Origin: Ascidia mentula
Taxonomy: Eukaryota > Chordata > Ascidiacea > Phlebobranchia > Ascidiidae
Reading direction: 5' to 3'
DNA length: 64,000 nt
Assembly: GCA_947561715.1 (NCBI GenBank)
Contig: OX387197.1
Coordinates: 7,437,001-7,501,000, forward strand
The position numbers were made by a program, and so were the translations under genes. Under the pieces are notes generated by a model. That model was given only the letters and a program-made list of their open reading frames with translations. It did no database searches and was not told the DNA's origin. Shown piece by piece: positions 11,801 through 22,807 of this stretch (positions are counted from its first letter, which is position 1; every line of letters starts with the position of its first letter).

Positions 11801-14454
11801 AGTTGGAGGAACAGCAGGTGATTGGTAATGAAGTTGTGGAGGAGGAAATAGTGGGAGTGGATGAGGGAGAGGTGGTGTCGTGGGAAGACATTGCCGCAGA
11901 TGAAGAAGATAATTTTGATGATGTCCCAGATTCTCCACTTCCAGTTGAAGGTGGGAAGTGAATTAAATTTTTCCAAAAAATATTTTTTTTGTAAAAAGTT
12001 GTCTTTTTAGTATACTTGGTTTCAGTAATTTCGTTTTAAAATTTAAAACATGCGATTGCAAACCTTTTTTAATCATTTTCATTCTCAGTAAAGTTAAAAA
12101 ACTGTATAGTTTATGCCTTATTGACTTGACAGTCATTTTGTTGCTTGCATGCTTACAGAAATAACTGCCGAGGAAAATTTAGCAAGAAAGGCAGATCATG
12201 CACGGCAAATGGCAAAATCTGTCAACTCTGCACAATTCAAGAAAAAGCGACTTACGGCTGCTGCCAAAAAGCGACAGCTTGCAAAGCAAGATGACAAAGA
12301 CAAGGTAATTACATGACACATTTTCCCTGATCCACTATAGAGAATCTAAATAAAATTATGACAATTTATAACACGGCAGTACTGTAATTTTTATATGTTA
12401 GTGTCATTACATGTGTCATATAAAACTTGTGAACAACACTAATAGGTATTTTTTGTGCCAAACTGCTAACAGAAACAGCGTAAGGCAAGTGGATACATGT
12501 TGTGGTCGAGTAAGATGAGGAAACAGGTTGCCACGCAATTCCCGGGTCTCCAGTTTGGGGATGTAAGCAAAAAACTCGGCGATCTATGGAAGAGAATACC
12601 TGACAAAGAAAAACAGGTGATCTATTTATATTTTTTTGACCTGCACTGTTTCAAAAAAATACATTGTTGCAAATTTCTATGAAAATGTACGTTGGAATTT
12701 TTTTTTATCAACAAATTATAATACTGAAAATTATTGCAGTATTATTAAATTAAATCAAAAAATTTCATTCTCTGGTGTTTGCTTTTACTTAACATGCTAC
12801 TCTATGTTGTGATAGATGTGGAAATATCGAAGTGTTAAGATGGCAACCCAGCTTGAGAAAATGCAAAGAGTTCCACAGAAGAGAAAGCAGGGAAGCCGGA
12901 TGATTGAAACCGGCCCGAGAAAGAAACAAGGTTTGTGCACTACAGTCTTTCTACAGCTTTTTTGAATTTGGAGCTGCAGATAATTCACAATTTTTTGACC
13001 TACCAGGTCTCATTAGTGTAGCTGGTAACTGAGGACTGTCTTGCAGGTCTGGTTCATCTGTGGTTTGTACATAGTTTGGTGTGCACTGACTGCAGCTCAC
13101 CAATTCTTATGGCTCATTTGCCTCTGCTTTTCAGGCATAGTTCTGTGGATAAATATCAGTGGTGTAGTCAATAGTCAACACTTAAACATTGCTTGGTCAT
13201 CATATGTGTCACTTCTACTTACATAGTTTAATAATCTTGCAAAATTTAATAATCCAATTTTGCATTGGATATTATCATTTCGTGAGCTGTTAACACCTAA
13301 AGAAACATTTTTCCCCAGCAGTGGCGTCTCCCAGGACGCCGCAATTTCGAGACGCACCTCTTGCTCCATACCCACCTCACAGGAACCCGGAACAGACAAT
13401 GAAACGTGAACTTGCCAAACTTCCCGCTCCCTCGATTGAACCAATCGACGCCGCAGCGCATTTCCACTTACTGGGGGAATCCCTGGTCGCCATAGGTCAG
13501 TTAAAAATTTAATGTGGTTGGTTATCCTAATCAGAATGTCAGAAAGTAGTTGTGAATTTTAATACAGTTATGGTGGTGGCATTTTCTCGGCAGCTGATGT
13601 ATTTGAGCCAGCAAGTAAAATACTGTAAACCTCAGCACCAACAGGGTTTGACACATAAATAACAGCATGTCAATTGGGACTATTAAAAAAAAACATGTTT
13701 ATCGAAATTGCTGTAGTTTTCTGTCAAAAATAAATGCCATGTTGAAGGACCACAAAAATCTATTGGATTCATAAACTTTTTTGTTTCACCTGTAGGTCGC
13801 AAAGTCCACAATTCAGGTAGCGGGACATCCATGGCTGGAGTCATACCCACCTTGTTGGACAGCTTTTTATGTGCCTTGGCTCCACTCGTTTCTCTAACCA
13901 ACCAAGTACCTCAGCTACAAGGGGCGATTCCGGACTCCACAATGGTGAGATCGTGTTCCCCGTGATTAAAATTTTCTCAAAAGAACGCAACGAGACACAT
14001 TGGAGAGCAATGCTCAGCAACCGTTGCGCCACAAGACGATGCCACGTGTGCCACGGCGTGATTACAACCGAAACATTTTTTAATTTTTTTTTTTATAAAA
14101 ACCAAAAAGCCTTTTGACCTTATAACAGTTGCATCACGGCAAAAAGATGCAGTGCACTTGGTTTAACTTGGCAGTATACATATCAATATATTTAGTTTAT
14201 TTGTAGTGAGCTTTTTAATAAAACAAGTCCGAAAGAGAGTCCGAATAGAATTTAGTTTGGTGTGTTGTAACTAAATGCTGTACTGTAATTCTTACGTTGA
14301 CTTACCTGTAGTTAATCTACTGGCTATAGTCAACAAGTTGCACATGTTCCGTTGCCATGAACTTGCAAGGCTTTATTTCTCTGTATTTCAGTCGGAAACT
14401 CTGGCCAACATCGCCCATTTCATTCCATCGACATCCCAGAGTCTGCGCGTTTAG
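8602..14454 (+). CDS. HMGXB4: HMGXB4 (HMG2L1) orthologue with N-terminal CGGBP1-type zinc finger
   Basis: This is a nuclear HMG-box protein of about 642 residues (human about 600). Exons, all phase-consistent: 8602-8806, 9038-9225, 9372-9413, 9682-9770, 9871-9943, 10221-10278, 10691-10779, 10842-10964, 11047-11080, 11142-11182, 11755-11950, 12159-12304, 12473-12616, 12816-12930, 13322-13495, 13796-13944, 14392-14454. Exon 1 has a C-x2-C finger (YCKWCNKV, then EHLHSKLH), resembling CGGBP1. The middle is basic and Ser-rich, followed by an acidic stretch (exon 11755-11950) and a basic helix. The HMG box spans exons 12473-12930. The C-terminus carries the HMGXB4 signature (EPIDAAAH, LLGESL, LLDSFLCALAPL, then ETLANIAHFIP and stop). 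Exon 13322 has a NAGNAG acceptor. The 9037 acceptor is weak, so the link between finger and HMGXB4 body is the least certain step. Confidence 0.88.
10281..10690. repeat. HMGXB4 intron with an inverted hammerhead-core-like hairpin
   Basis: On the minus strand, about 10445-10405 reads CTGATGA, then a self-complementary AATAC...GTATT stem, then GAAACATCTG. The same layout (CTGANGA, hairpin, GAAA) recurs at four other places in the window. No coding signal was seen in this intron. Confidence 0.5.
12985..13120 (+). repeat. Degraded copy of the GAGCTGCAG fold-back family
   Basis: An HMGXB4 intron contains TACCAGGTCTCATTAGTGTA near 13003 and CTGCAGCTCACCAATT with following TATGGCT near 13091-13115. 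These match the ends of the better-preserved copies at 0.8 and 43.1 kb in inverted order. Confidence 0.5.
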
Positions 14455-15067
14455 AATCTGTGCACGATTGTATGATTTGTGAGGCAAACGCCCGAGTTGT
14501 CCGGGCGTGGAATGGTTAAACGTGGTTTGGTGGACAAACTTCAACGAGAGCTCGTCACTGCCTTTGTTGTTTGTGAGCCACGCCTTTTAATGGTTTTTGT
14601 TGTGAATTATTTTCCGATATTTTACTTGAACACAGATTTAAACCGGTGTGTTCACCTGCTGTGTGCAGAATATTACTTGATGTTGAACGATTCACACAAA
14701 ATATCGCAGAAATCATATCATTCCTTTGTAAATGTTGTTTTTCAATACTTTGTGAAGATGTAGTCCTGCGCAAAACTTTTTTATCCCCAGCTTCGGCCTT
14801 TCAGTTAAAGGATATCGTCTCCGAAACGAATTATTAGCTGGAAAAGCTACTGTTTTTACCCCTGCGACACAATACAAATTTGCGACAAATTTTTGTGCTC
14901 CGGTAGTAGAGTGCCACAGAAATACGTGTTGAAGTTCCGGATGGATTTTGCAGTTTTCGTTGAAGTATGTTTGATAAGTCTTGTTCTTGTTTCCTCTGCA
15001 ACCAAACAAAAGAAAAACGTGAATGGAAGCAAAATTAATCAGCTTTTTATCGTGATGTGATAGCGGC
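14455..15067. other. Interval downstream of HMGXB4, no supported gene
   Basis: A 119-codon open frame on the minus strand (14713-15072) has no recognisable domain or splice context and partly overlaps a repeat. It is not called as a gene. Nothing else was recognised. Confidence 0.4.
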
Positions 15068-15265
15068 TTCATAAGTGTGCGGACGTTCCTTGCACTTTCT
15101 CTACTGGTGACTGTGGCACTGGGCTAGCTTTTGCACTAGAAGGCACACAGGTTTCCACTTGTTGGTACCTTCTGTCAACCGTCGATCCGTTGGGTACCAA
15201 ACAACAGAGACAAACCACGTGGAGCGCACTATGGCCAAACGACTGTTTCAAACGGGGTGATGTCG
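15068..15265. repeat. Internal piece of the fold-back repeat family
   Basis: The stretch CGATCCGTTGGGTACC, followed by AACAACAGAGAC and ACTATGGCCAAAC, reappears in inverted orientation at about 57160-57240. The first half (GTGGCACTGGGCTAGC, then TAGAAGGCACAC) matches the core of the elements near 0.85 and 43.1 kb. The two copies lie in unrelated loci, so this is a dispersed element. Confidence 0.6.
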
Positions 15266-15512
15266 ACCTCAAGAAACAGACTTGTTTATTTCTAAGGGAT
15301 TTTACAATCAAATCTTATTTGGATGTCAACACTTTAACAACCCGAAACGAGGGGAACGGCCAACTGGTCAAGTGGCACTGAGTTATCGATTTTTTGAAAG
15401 TGCCATAACCACTTCATAACGCAGTGAAAGCTACAATGCAACGTCATTCATTAGACGAGTTGTAGGCGACGTAAGAAATTGAGCGAACAGTTTTCCGCGA
15501 ACTGATCTAAAG

Positions 15513-17297
15513 ATGAAGAGATGTTGGTTTTTACTGTTTTTGGCGATGTTTTGTCATGCAACCACCAGCGTACCGCCGCCTGCGCAAATAGAATTGCACA
15601 GAGGTATCTACATGCAGGCTAAATTAGTAGGAATTAAAAATATAGAGGTCGTCTGCCTTTCTTTTCAAAAATTCTAGTGAAACAGCTACAAATTCAACAA
15701 ACAAATAAGGCCAATAATAACGTCATCAAATAATCCTACTCACTAATTTTAGGTTTCGGATCCCACTTGAACTGGAGAACATACAAAGATGCTTGTGAGG
15801 ACAGCGCCAGAACCGGCAAGCCTGTGATGCTTTTGTTTCACCAGAAATGGTGCAAAGCATGTCGGCTGTTGATGCCTTCATTTAGTCAGTCGCCGTGAGT
15901 ATGAAATATAATTTTCCATTACTAGTTGGAAACGCACCTCTAACTGCAAACTCAGGTCTATCGCTTAGTGCAATTTAACTTTGATTTATGGTATAGGCCA
16001 GGGGCCCACAACCTTTTTATTTTTGTCGGCCGCACCACACACATACTAACGGCCGCCAAGGACTCCAAACTGATAAGTTCGCATTTACATCTGCCCAAAA
16101 GTGTAATGAAATGTTTTATTTTTCCGTTTTCCTTACCTAAAAATGCATGATTTTGCGTTGTTTTATTACAAAGACTAACCAATTTCAGAACCCAAACATC
16201 CAGGTAAAAACCTGTTTAGTTTTTAACGATCCCCGTCCGGAAATACAAATGTACTATAAAGCATGTGTAAGCCTACGCATGAAACTGTAGCATCCACCGC
16301 CATATGCGACCGTACGACCACAATTTGCGCACCTCTGGCAGGCTATATAGGCCTATCTATTTTCAGCAGTCAAAAGATAAAAATAAAAATATCTACGCAT
16401 CATCTAGTTCGCAAACATTTTGGTTTAGACACATCGCTAAAATGGCACCACTATTTGAAATGGTAAATCTAATGGATGAAGAGGAACCAATGGACGAAAA
16501 GTTTCAACCGGATGGCGTCTACTATCCAAGGATTCTGTTTATGGGTATTTAAAGTTATAAGTAGATAAGCAATATTTCGGCCTTGCCACGCCGCAAGGCT
16601 CTACCTATATCTTGTCATGAAAATGCAAAATATTTGCTCAGAATATTTTTTCTTTCAATCAAGTTCGCCGGGGCGTATACTTGTAGTAGATTGCATCTTA
16701 TGTCATCACACCAAACAAAATTATAAAAAGTATATCAGATGATAATAATGACTAAACTTCAGGTGCAGATGGAGTTGTTCGAACTGAAATCACCAACCCA
16801 GAAGTGTTCCCACGCGAACCCTACAAATATTACCATTCAGATGCACTGACCGGTGAGCATTTATCTGTCTCTGTTCAAGTTGGCTGTGTTAGTGTAACAG
16901 AAACAACTAAAATCCTTCAATTATAAACAAAACAATACGAATTTATATGCAAAAACCGCTTTGATCCAATTAGATAATGCAACATAAATAGCAAATGATT
17001 AAATAAAGCACCAAACGCCCTCAGGAAATAGCACAAAACAACAATAGCCGTGCCACGTACCAGACACTACGTCATCGATAGTTTGCCATTTGAAAGGCTA
17101 TTTTAAGCGCTGTTAGTCGTGCGGGGGTATAGCTCAGTGGTAGAGCATTCGACTGCAGATCGAGAGGTCCCCGGTTCAAATCCGGGTGCCCCCTCTTTTT
17201 GAGCTTTACGTCCATTTCTTTCATAGTGGCCAGAGCCATGATGAAGGCCATTCGAACGTTCTACAATGTTGAAGAAGCCGGTGAAAACGAGTTGTGA
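15513..17297 (+). CDS. TXNDC12: TXNDC12/ERp18-like thioredoxin-fold protein of the ER
   Basis: This encodes a 169-residue protein (human 172) from five phase-consistent exons: 15513-15603, 15753-15894, 16429-16544, 16763-16852, 17227-17297. It begins with a hydrophobic signal peptide (MKRCWFLLFLAMFCHA). The thioredoxin fold follows: GFGSHLNWRTY, an active site WCKAC (human WCGAC), then VNLMDEEEPMDEKF, DGVYYPRILF and PYKYYHSDAL, all in the order of TXNDC12 (also related to AGR2/AGR3). The C-terminus is ENEL, a KDEL-type ER-retention tetrapeptide. The expected role is disulfide oxidation or isomerisation in the ER lumen. A polyadenylation signal AATAAA lies at 17448-17453. Intron 2 contains a hAT-like end, and intron 4 contains tRNA-Cys. 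Confidence 0.92.
15999..16350 (+). mobile_element. hAT-like terminal sequence in TXNDC12 intron 2
   Basis: CAGGGGCCCACAACCTTTTT followed by TCGGCCGCACCA resembles the 5' end of hAT (Charlie-like) elements. TATAGGC precedes it (15992-15998) and recurs as TATAGGCC near 16345, so the insertion may end there. The right-hand inverted repeat is poor and no transposase is present, so this is a small non-autonomous or decayed copy. Confidence 0.5.
17123..17194 (+). tRNA. tRNA-Cys (anticodon GCA)
   Basis: A complete 72-nt cloverleaf is visible. The 7-bp acceptor stem is GGGGGTA/TGCCCCC with discriminator T. The D arm is GCTC...GAGC, the anticodon stem TTCGA/TCGAG has loop CTGCAGA, and the T arm is CCCGG TTCAAAT CCGGG. 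Internal A and B boxes are intact. A CTTTTT tract immediately downstream (17195-17200) is a Pol III terminator. The gene lies in the sense orientation within TXNDC12 intron 4 and has no intron of its own. Confidence 0.97.
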
Positions 17298-17447
17298 AGC
17301 CACTTTTGTCTTTGTTTTCCTCGAGGAACTTCTCAACCCTAATTTTTACTGCAAGAAATTGTTTTAGGTTTAAAGTAACTGCTGTGTATTTCCTACGCAA
17401 TGATTTTGTTGTCAAATTGTTTACCACACGGTGCATCACAATCGACA

Positions 17448-17453
17448 AATAAA
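17448..17453 (+). terminator. Polyadenylation signal of TXNDC12
   Basis: A canonical AATAAA lies 151 bp after the TXNDC12 stop codon and about 100 bp before the EFHB start, so the two same-strand genes are very closely packed. Confidence 0.6.
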
Positions 17454-17551
17454 GCTGCATTGTTACAGAAATATCGTTTCGTGGCACCCCAAAACTTTTT
17501 ATCTTTAAACAGCAAATGAGATTGTGGTGTAGCGCTAATGTCCCATAGATA

Positions 17552-19177
17552 ATGATACTTTCACATTCAAAAAGCTACGACAAAGTAGCAGGTAAGTTGT
17601 TCAATCAAGGAGGATCAGCGAAAGAGTGTTTGCAACCGGTCAGCAATGTAGAAAATGTATGTGAAAAAAATAAGACAGAAAAATCAGTTGATGGCATAGT
17701 ACACCGCATCACCCATGGAATGAGCACGCAGCCTTCCTTGGTGGCAGGCGAGCTAATCAACCCTGCACCCAAAACTCTATTCCAGCAAAAGCTCTTGGAC
17801 AAGAAGGAACAGCTCTATGCCAGTAAATACTCGCCACTAGGGAAATCGAGACAGACAAGGTTGCCGCAGCATTGCACACAGGACAAGAGGCCAGATAGTG
17901 CATTGACGTTCGGTCTACCCACTGAGTTGGACATTGAGGCTGGATTAATTGTTAACCCTAGTAAGACTCGGACACAAGTTGAGGAAGAAACTAAAGCTGG
18001 CCACGGCTTGTACGTTGTGACGCATCACGATTATGACGTAGGCGAGATGTACGACCGTAAGTACGACTGGGGGAGCAATAACCCCAAAACGATTCGTTTT
18101 GGTGTGGAAACTCCCCATTATAACGACGGCCGGAATATGGCGGAAACTTTGCGTTGGATGCATAAGACCCCTGTAGAGAAAACAAACCTTATGGTCACGA
18201 AGCGCTTGGATGATTTTCGCGAGCGCACGCAGCCTCAGCTGGGAAAATCGCACGACCCTATAGCGGATACGTTAAAGACTGGGCCTGGACATACGTACGG
18301 GATTACCATTCGGCCAGACAAGTACGGGGTCGGCGACCTCCTACATATGCGTTCACCGGGCAACTTCTTGCTTGGCAAAGACAGAAAGCGCGGTGTGCTT
18401 TCCATTGTGCGCCAACAGCTAAAAAAGGCGAACTACCACAACTTTAGCGATCTGAAGTCGGCTTTCAAGCATTACGATTACAACAACAAAGGTTATCTGG
18501 ACGCACAAAAAGTGCGCGACGCGTGCTGGAAGTTCAACCTTCCCATCGACAACGACCTGCTTCTAGCCTTAATGCATTACTGCACTGTGCAAGAAGATGG
18601 TGTGGCGGCTGATAGCAGTGATTGTAAGCTGGACTACGTGAAGTTTGTCAACTTTCTCAACTGGAAAGACAAGTTTACGATTGCAGGCTACGGAACCGAC
18701 GAATGCGACGAAGTCCCGCGTCTCTGCAAGCATATCGACAAGGCCATGACAAACCACGTGACGTCATCGTCTGCGATCAACGCCGTGGTTGGAGGCGTGA
18801 AAACGGCTGAGGAACGGGCCTACGGAGTGCCGACTGTACGATCGGACGTTCCCGCTCCTCGCATCCGACGAATCAGTGACCGCAGAAACTACGGCGAGGA
18901 GTACGATGCATACGGTTTGCTGAATCCCTCGATTTATACAAAGAACGGCGTGTTTGAACGCGATGTGTTCGAACCCCGTACGCGTGACGAGGTCAAAAGA
19001 ATTTTCAAAGGCATCGGGGTTGAAATGACCGACGAGGCCTTTGATAAAGTCTGGGAATTGGCTGTGAAGTGGACAGGAGCCCTTGGCGACGAAACAAGCA
19101 AAGCATCTGTGGAAGCGTTTCGAGTCATCCTAGACAAGATTCAAGCTGCTTCACTTGAAGATATTCAAAAGGATTAA
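17552..19177 (+). CDS. EFHB: EFHB / CFAP21, ciliary EF-hand protein, single exon
   Basis: An uninterrupted 541-residue frame matches the C-terminal two thirds of vertebrate EFHB, a microtubule inner protein of ciliary doublets (CFAP21) also linked to store-operated calcium entry. Recognised blocks in order: FGVETPHYNDGRNMAETLRW (about residue 190), KRLDDFRER, QPQLGKSHDPIADTL, NYHNF, an EF-hand near 305-320, FVNFLNWKD, SSAINAVVGG, GVPTVRSDVPAPRIRRISDR, NYGEEYDAYGLLNPSIY, KNGVFERDVF. Loop 1 (DYNNKGYLDAQK) lacks the final acidic residue and loop 2 is irregular, so calcium binding may be weak. The N-terminus is shorter than in mammals (about 830 residues). No introns interrupt it, unlike its neighbours. 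The start is the first Met of the frame. Confidence 0.95.
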   Translation: MILSHSKSYDKVAGKLFNQGGSAKECLQPVSNVENVCEKNKTEKSVDGIVHRITHGMSTQPSLVAGELINPAPKTLFQQKLLDKKEQLYASKYSPLGKSRQTRLPQHCTQDKRPDSALTFGLPTELDIEAGLIVNPSKTRTQVEEETKAGHGLYVVTHHDYDVGEMYDRKYDWGSNNPKTIRFGVETPHYNDGRNMAETLRWMHKTPVEKTNLMVTKRLDDFRERTQPQLGKSHDPIADTLKTGPGHTYGITIRPDKYGVGDLLHMRSPGNFLLGKDRKRGVLSIVRQQLKKANYHNFSDLKSAFKHYDYNNKGYLDAQKVRDACWKFNLPIDNDLLLALMHYCTVQEDGVAADSSDCKLDYVKFVNFLNWKDKFTIAGYGTDECDEVPRLCKHIDKAMTNHVTSSSAINAVVGGVKTAEERAYGVPTVRSDVPAPRIRRISDRRNYGEEYDAYGLLNPSIYTKNGVFERDVFEPRTRDEVKRIFKGIGVEMTDEAFDKVWELAVKWTGALGDETSKASVEAFRVILDKIQAASLEDIQKD

Positions 19178-19209
19178 ATTTTGCTTCGTCGTAACTTGTG
19201 AAGGTTGGG

Positions 19210-19215
19210 AATAAA
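19210..19215 (+). terminator. Polyadenylation signal of EFHB
   Basis: AATAAA lies 33 bp after the EFHB stop. The convergent CCDC24-like gene ends about 300 bp further on, so the two transcripts may come close to overlapping. Confidence 0.65.
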
Positions 19216-19520
19216 TTTGGGAGAATACAGGGTTGGGTCGAATTTAATTTAATATTTTTTTGCGCGATCGAAACAATCTCTAACTACTTGGAAACACACA
19301 TTGCAATGAGGACACAGTGAAATCTTATAGGTCAGTATAGGTTGTAAAAATACAAAAGTAACATAAAAACAATAACGTACCTGGAAGACGTATTGCATCG
19401 AAGCAATGCTAAAGCGCTTATAAATTCGTGCTTTACTAAACAATTGTACTACACAGGATAACACAATTTTGTTTGATACTGAGCACATTTTAATACAACC
19501 TGTAAAAATGCTGTCATCAG

Positions 19521-22125
19521 TCACGAGGGTAATTTGGCAGATTTCCGTGTAAAACGTGTGTTGCTTATTGTACGTCGACCTCGTCGATTGGAGTCATTCG
19601 CCGCCGGAGGTCGGGGCATAATTTTCGGCTGACAGGGTAATATTTTTTTGGTATCGCTGCCAAGCGGTTGCGGTTCTACATCGGAGTCAGAATGCGACGG
19701 AGCAGATTTGAAGTCCGCTGAGCTCGAGGTATTGTAGCCCAAGTCCGCAGTAGATTCAAGATTTCCACCTAAACCGGACTGCATTTCTAAGTTGTCCATC
19801 ATAGTTTGAATAGTGGCTAAGTCTCTAGTTGGAGGCCTTGATGACACGCCGCTATCTGGACTACCAGGAAGTGAGGAAGACATGCTTTTCGCCCAGGACG
19901 GCTCGATCCAACACTCTGTTGGGCTTTCTTCACCCTGGTTTGTTTTTTCCAGTTTAAAGTTAGCCAACCTGTGACTTAATGGCCGAACTGGTAACCAATG
20001 CCTGTCTGATAAAGGGCTATTTGGAGCAGAACGTCCCAGATGCCTTTGTTCATTGTCAGAAGCAGGACTAATCTTATCCAAGGGCTTTAAGCGCACTTTA
20101 TTGGGCGATGGTGGAGTGGTTTGCTTGGATTTTATAGGGCTGCAGGGAGTGGGCAGAATTTCTTTAGGCAAGGTGCTGTGTTTTAAGTTGTTGCGAAATG
20201 ATTTTGACTGTGAGTTTGTTCCAATGAGTGCTGTAGGTGCGAGAGCCTTTGATTCAAGTGTTTTGCAAACTTCTCTCAGCTTGGACAGTGGTGGTTCCCG
20301 TATAGGACTTGTAGGTCTGTGTTGGACAATGTCATGCTCTTCTTCCACACACTTCTGTTCATGTTTAAAACAAACATGTCTGTCTTGGTGTTAAATTTAC
20401 TAAGTCGGCCTACAAGGAGTGGTGGCATTCAGCATTGTTAAAAATTTGAATATTTGTTTTTTTTTACTACATCATGATGACAACATTTTTCCTTTAGAAG
20501 GCAAGTTCACTGATGTATATACATCGATATGGTCATTAAGTACTCATAAATATAAGCAAATGACAACCCTGCATATTTTCCATATTTTACTAATCATTAA
20601 ACATCTGAATGTGACCACTGCCTTTAAGCATTTTTCTAGGCACATTAACATCAAATTCAAATATTTTTTTTATCTCACTTATTTCACCTAAAGAGAAAGT
20701 GTCATGAATGACAATAAGCACCAGCCTGGCAGATTTGTGTAGACTGACAAATCAGACTTTTACATGTCAGCAAACTCAAAAAAGTGTAACAGATAATCAC
20801 CGATCTTTTTGATTATTTTATCCCTTCTGAATATATATATATATACAAAACTTGGGGTCTTTACAGTTTTTGCCAATGAAGTGGTTCAGATAAATATAAG
20901 CTTACCTGCAAAAATTGTATATCGTTCTCAAGGGCTGTACACTCTTTTTGAATGGCATCACGTATTAAATCCGCAACCTTGTCAATATCAAATACATTGA
21001 TGTTTCTCTGAACTTGCTTTAGTTTGACAGGAGAAGTGTAGTAAGTGCATTCAGGGTTATTTTTTCTCATTGGAGTGGAGGGACGATCAACTACAAAAAA
21101 ATTGGGAACAAAATTTCAGAAACTGACTGTATATATAAGATAATCATTTGCATAGTTGTAAAATATACACTTATGAAGAAAATTTTATGTTGATATGTGT
21201 ACAAAATATGAAAATATATCAAATAGTTATCATGTACCAATCATTTAATGATAAAACACTACACATGTATATGTTGTATCACCAAGTTTATAAAAAAAAT
21301 AAAAAAAACGATTTTCCATGTGTGTATATATACCTGTTTCTGTTGGACCGCCGGCAATCATGACGTATTTAATGACCTTTTCGTCAGTTTCAGTGAAACT
21401 GAGCTGTTTACCTACTCCATTCTTTTCATGGAGCTCCTGTCAAAAATATGTGAAGATTTGTTGAAGGGACGCATGCTCAGAAACCCAGTAACAAAAGATC
21501 AACCTCTCAACTAAATATCTACAGATAAAAGTGCCACTCTAAAATGAGAGCGTATTTTAGATACCTTTGTTAGAAATTTAATTTGGGTTGTGAGCATTTC
21601 TCGTGCATTGGGTGGGTCAAACATTGCAAAGTCCTCAGATTTGGTTATGGTCGGTGGTTCACTTTGTTCTCCAACATCTTTCCATATTTCCAACAACATG
21701 TCCAACTAGAATAAAATTAAACATTACTGCTTACTTTATTGTTTCCATAGTATTAAAATAAAATATATTTAAACTATGGCCACAAAATTTAGGAGTGGTT
21801 TGTTGAGTGTAGTGGCTAATCTTTTATTCACAAACAAGAATAAACTACAGCATACAGAGAAAGCATATAGAAGGACTGATATATAGCAGAAAGTAACGCA
21901 GACGAACTGGACAACAGGAATCATTAGCCAAAGCGAGGTAAGGTAACTTTAAATTAGCTCCAAACAAACCTCTTGTCGAAGATCATGGCAATACTCTATT
22001 GACGATTCTCCTAAATATGACCGAATTAGTTGCAGTTCTCCAGTAGGAACAATTGTTTCTATCAACGAAACGACTGAGAATGGGGCTTTGAAGGGCACTA
22101 ATTTTTCCACATTTCTTTCAGACAT
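19521..22125 (-). CDS. CCDC24: CCDC24-like coiled-coil protein
   Basis: Five exons close exactly in phase: 22125-21970, 21705-21565, 21436-21334, 21090-20906, 20354-19521. They give 472 residues (human CCDC24 about 307). The match is from pattern memory. The N-terminus has SVVSLIETIVP, then IRSYLGESSIEYCHDLRQE, like the human LVEEHVP...ILGEAAVDLSLELRAEV block. Exon 4 has NVFDIDKVADLIRDA and KECTALENDIQFLQ, like the human NVSNIDQVARHLR and EECHTLEREILILQ. The long last exon is Ser/Pro-rich, low-complexity and very basic at its end (RRGRRTISNTRF). The function of the family is poorly known. An upstream in-frame Met at 22230 exists, but 22125 fits the family start better. Confidence 0.8.
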
Positions 22126-22466
22126 ATTGTTGAAACAAATCAACACAACGTCGCTATGTGAGCAATAGACGCTAAATTTTTGCAAAGACCGACCACTAGA
22201 GTCCCACACACCAAAAAATCGCGAGCACACATAACAGGCTTACATACATTGATAAAAACGTTTAATGTTCGTGATTATTACGTGAAATCAGTTATATGTG
22301 TTACTAAATTTAAATTGTGGCTGGGTGTAAACATAAATATTTTTTCTATCATAAATGTAGGTTCAGCAGCAACGGATAAATTCAAAGTTTGTAATTTGCG
22401 GTTATTGAACAATATTTTTAGTTCGAAATAAAGATTTTCAACGTAGCCTACTTTCTCAAAAATTCG

Positions 22467-22504
22467 ACGTACTTTCTTCTATTGAACGTACTTTCTTCTA
22501 TTGA
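22467..22504. repeat. Two-copy 19-bp direct tandem repeat
   Basis: Two adjacent identical copies of ACGTACTTTCTTCTATTGA. Probably replication slippage; no function inferred. Confidence 0.8.
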
Positions 22505-22807
22505 CCAGTTTTTCGTTATTGCGGGCCATGTAGAAGACTTCATGTTTCAAAAAATATTTGCAGGGACGCGCAGGACCGGCACAAGCTCATTTTGTACCCC
22601 AGGAAAGTTTCGTCACATTAAACTACTTTCTGCCACCCAAATCGTGTTTTTGTTTACTTTATATGTTACATACCAGGATTTTATCGTCTCTCTTAACAAC
22701 TGATAAACGTTTATTCTAAATTTAACGCATTTAATAATCCTTTTCAATGCAATTGCATCTTGAAGAAAAAACGCAGCCTGCCGTCGTGTTCTCCTGTATG
22801 TTTGCAG

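Noticed and set aside
14713-15072. 119-codon open frame on the minus strand
   Set aside because: No domain, no splice partner, AT-rich, and it abuts a dispersed repeat; most likely chance.
20053-20394. 113-codon frame antisense to CCDC24
   Set aside because: It is the shadow of the real last exon of CCDC24 on the other strand.
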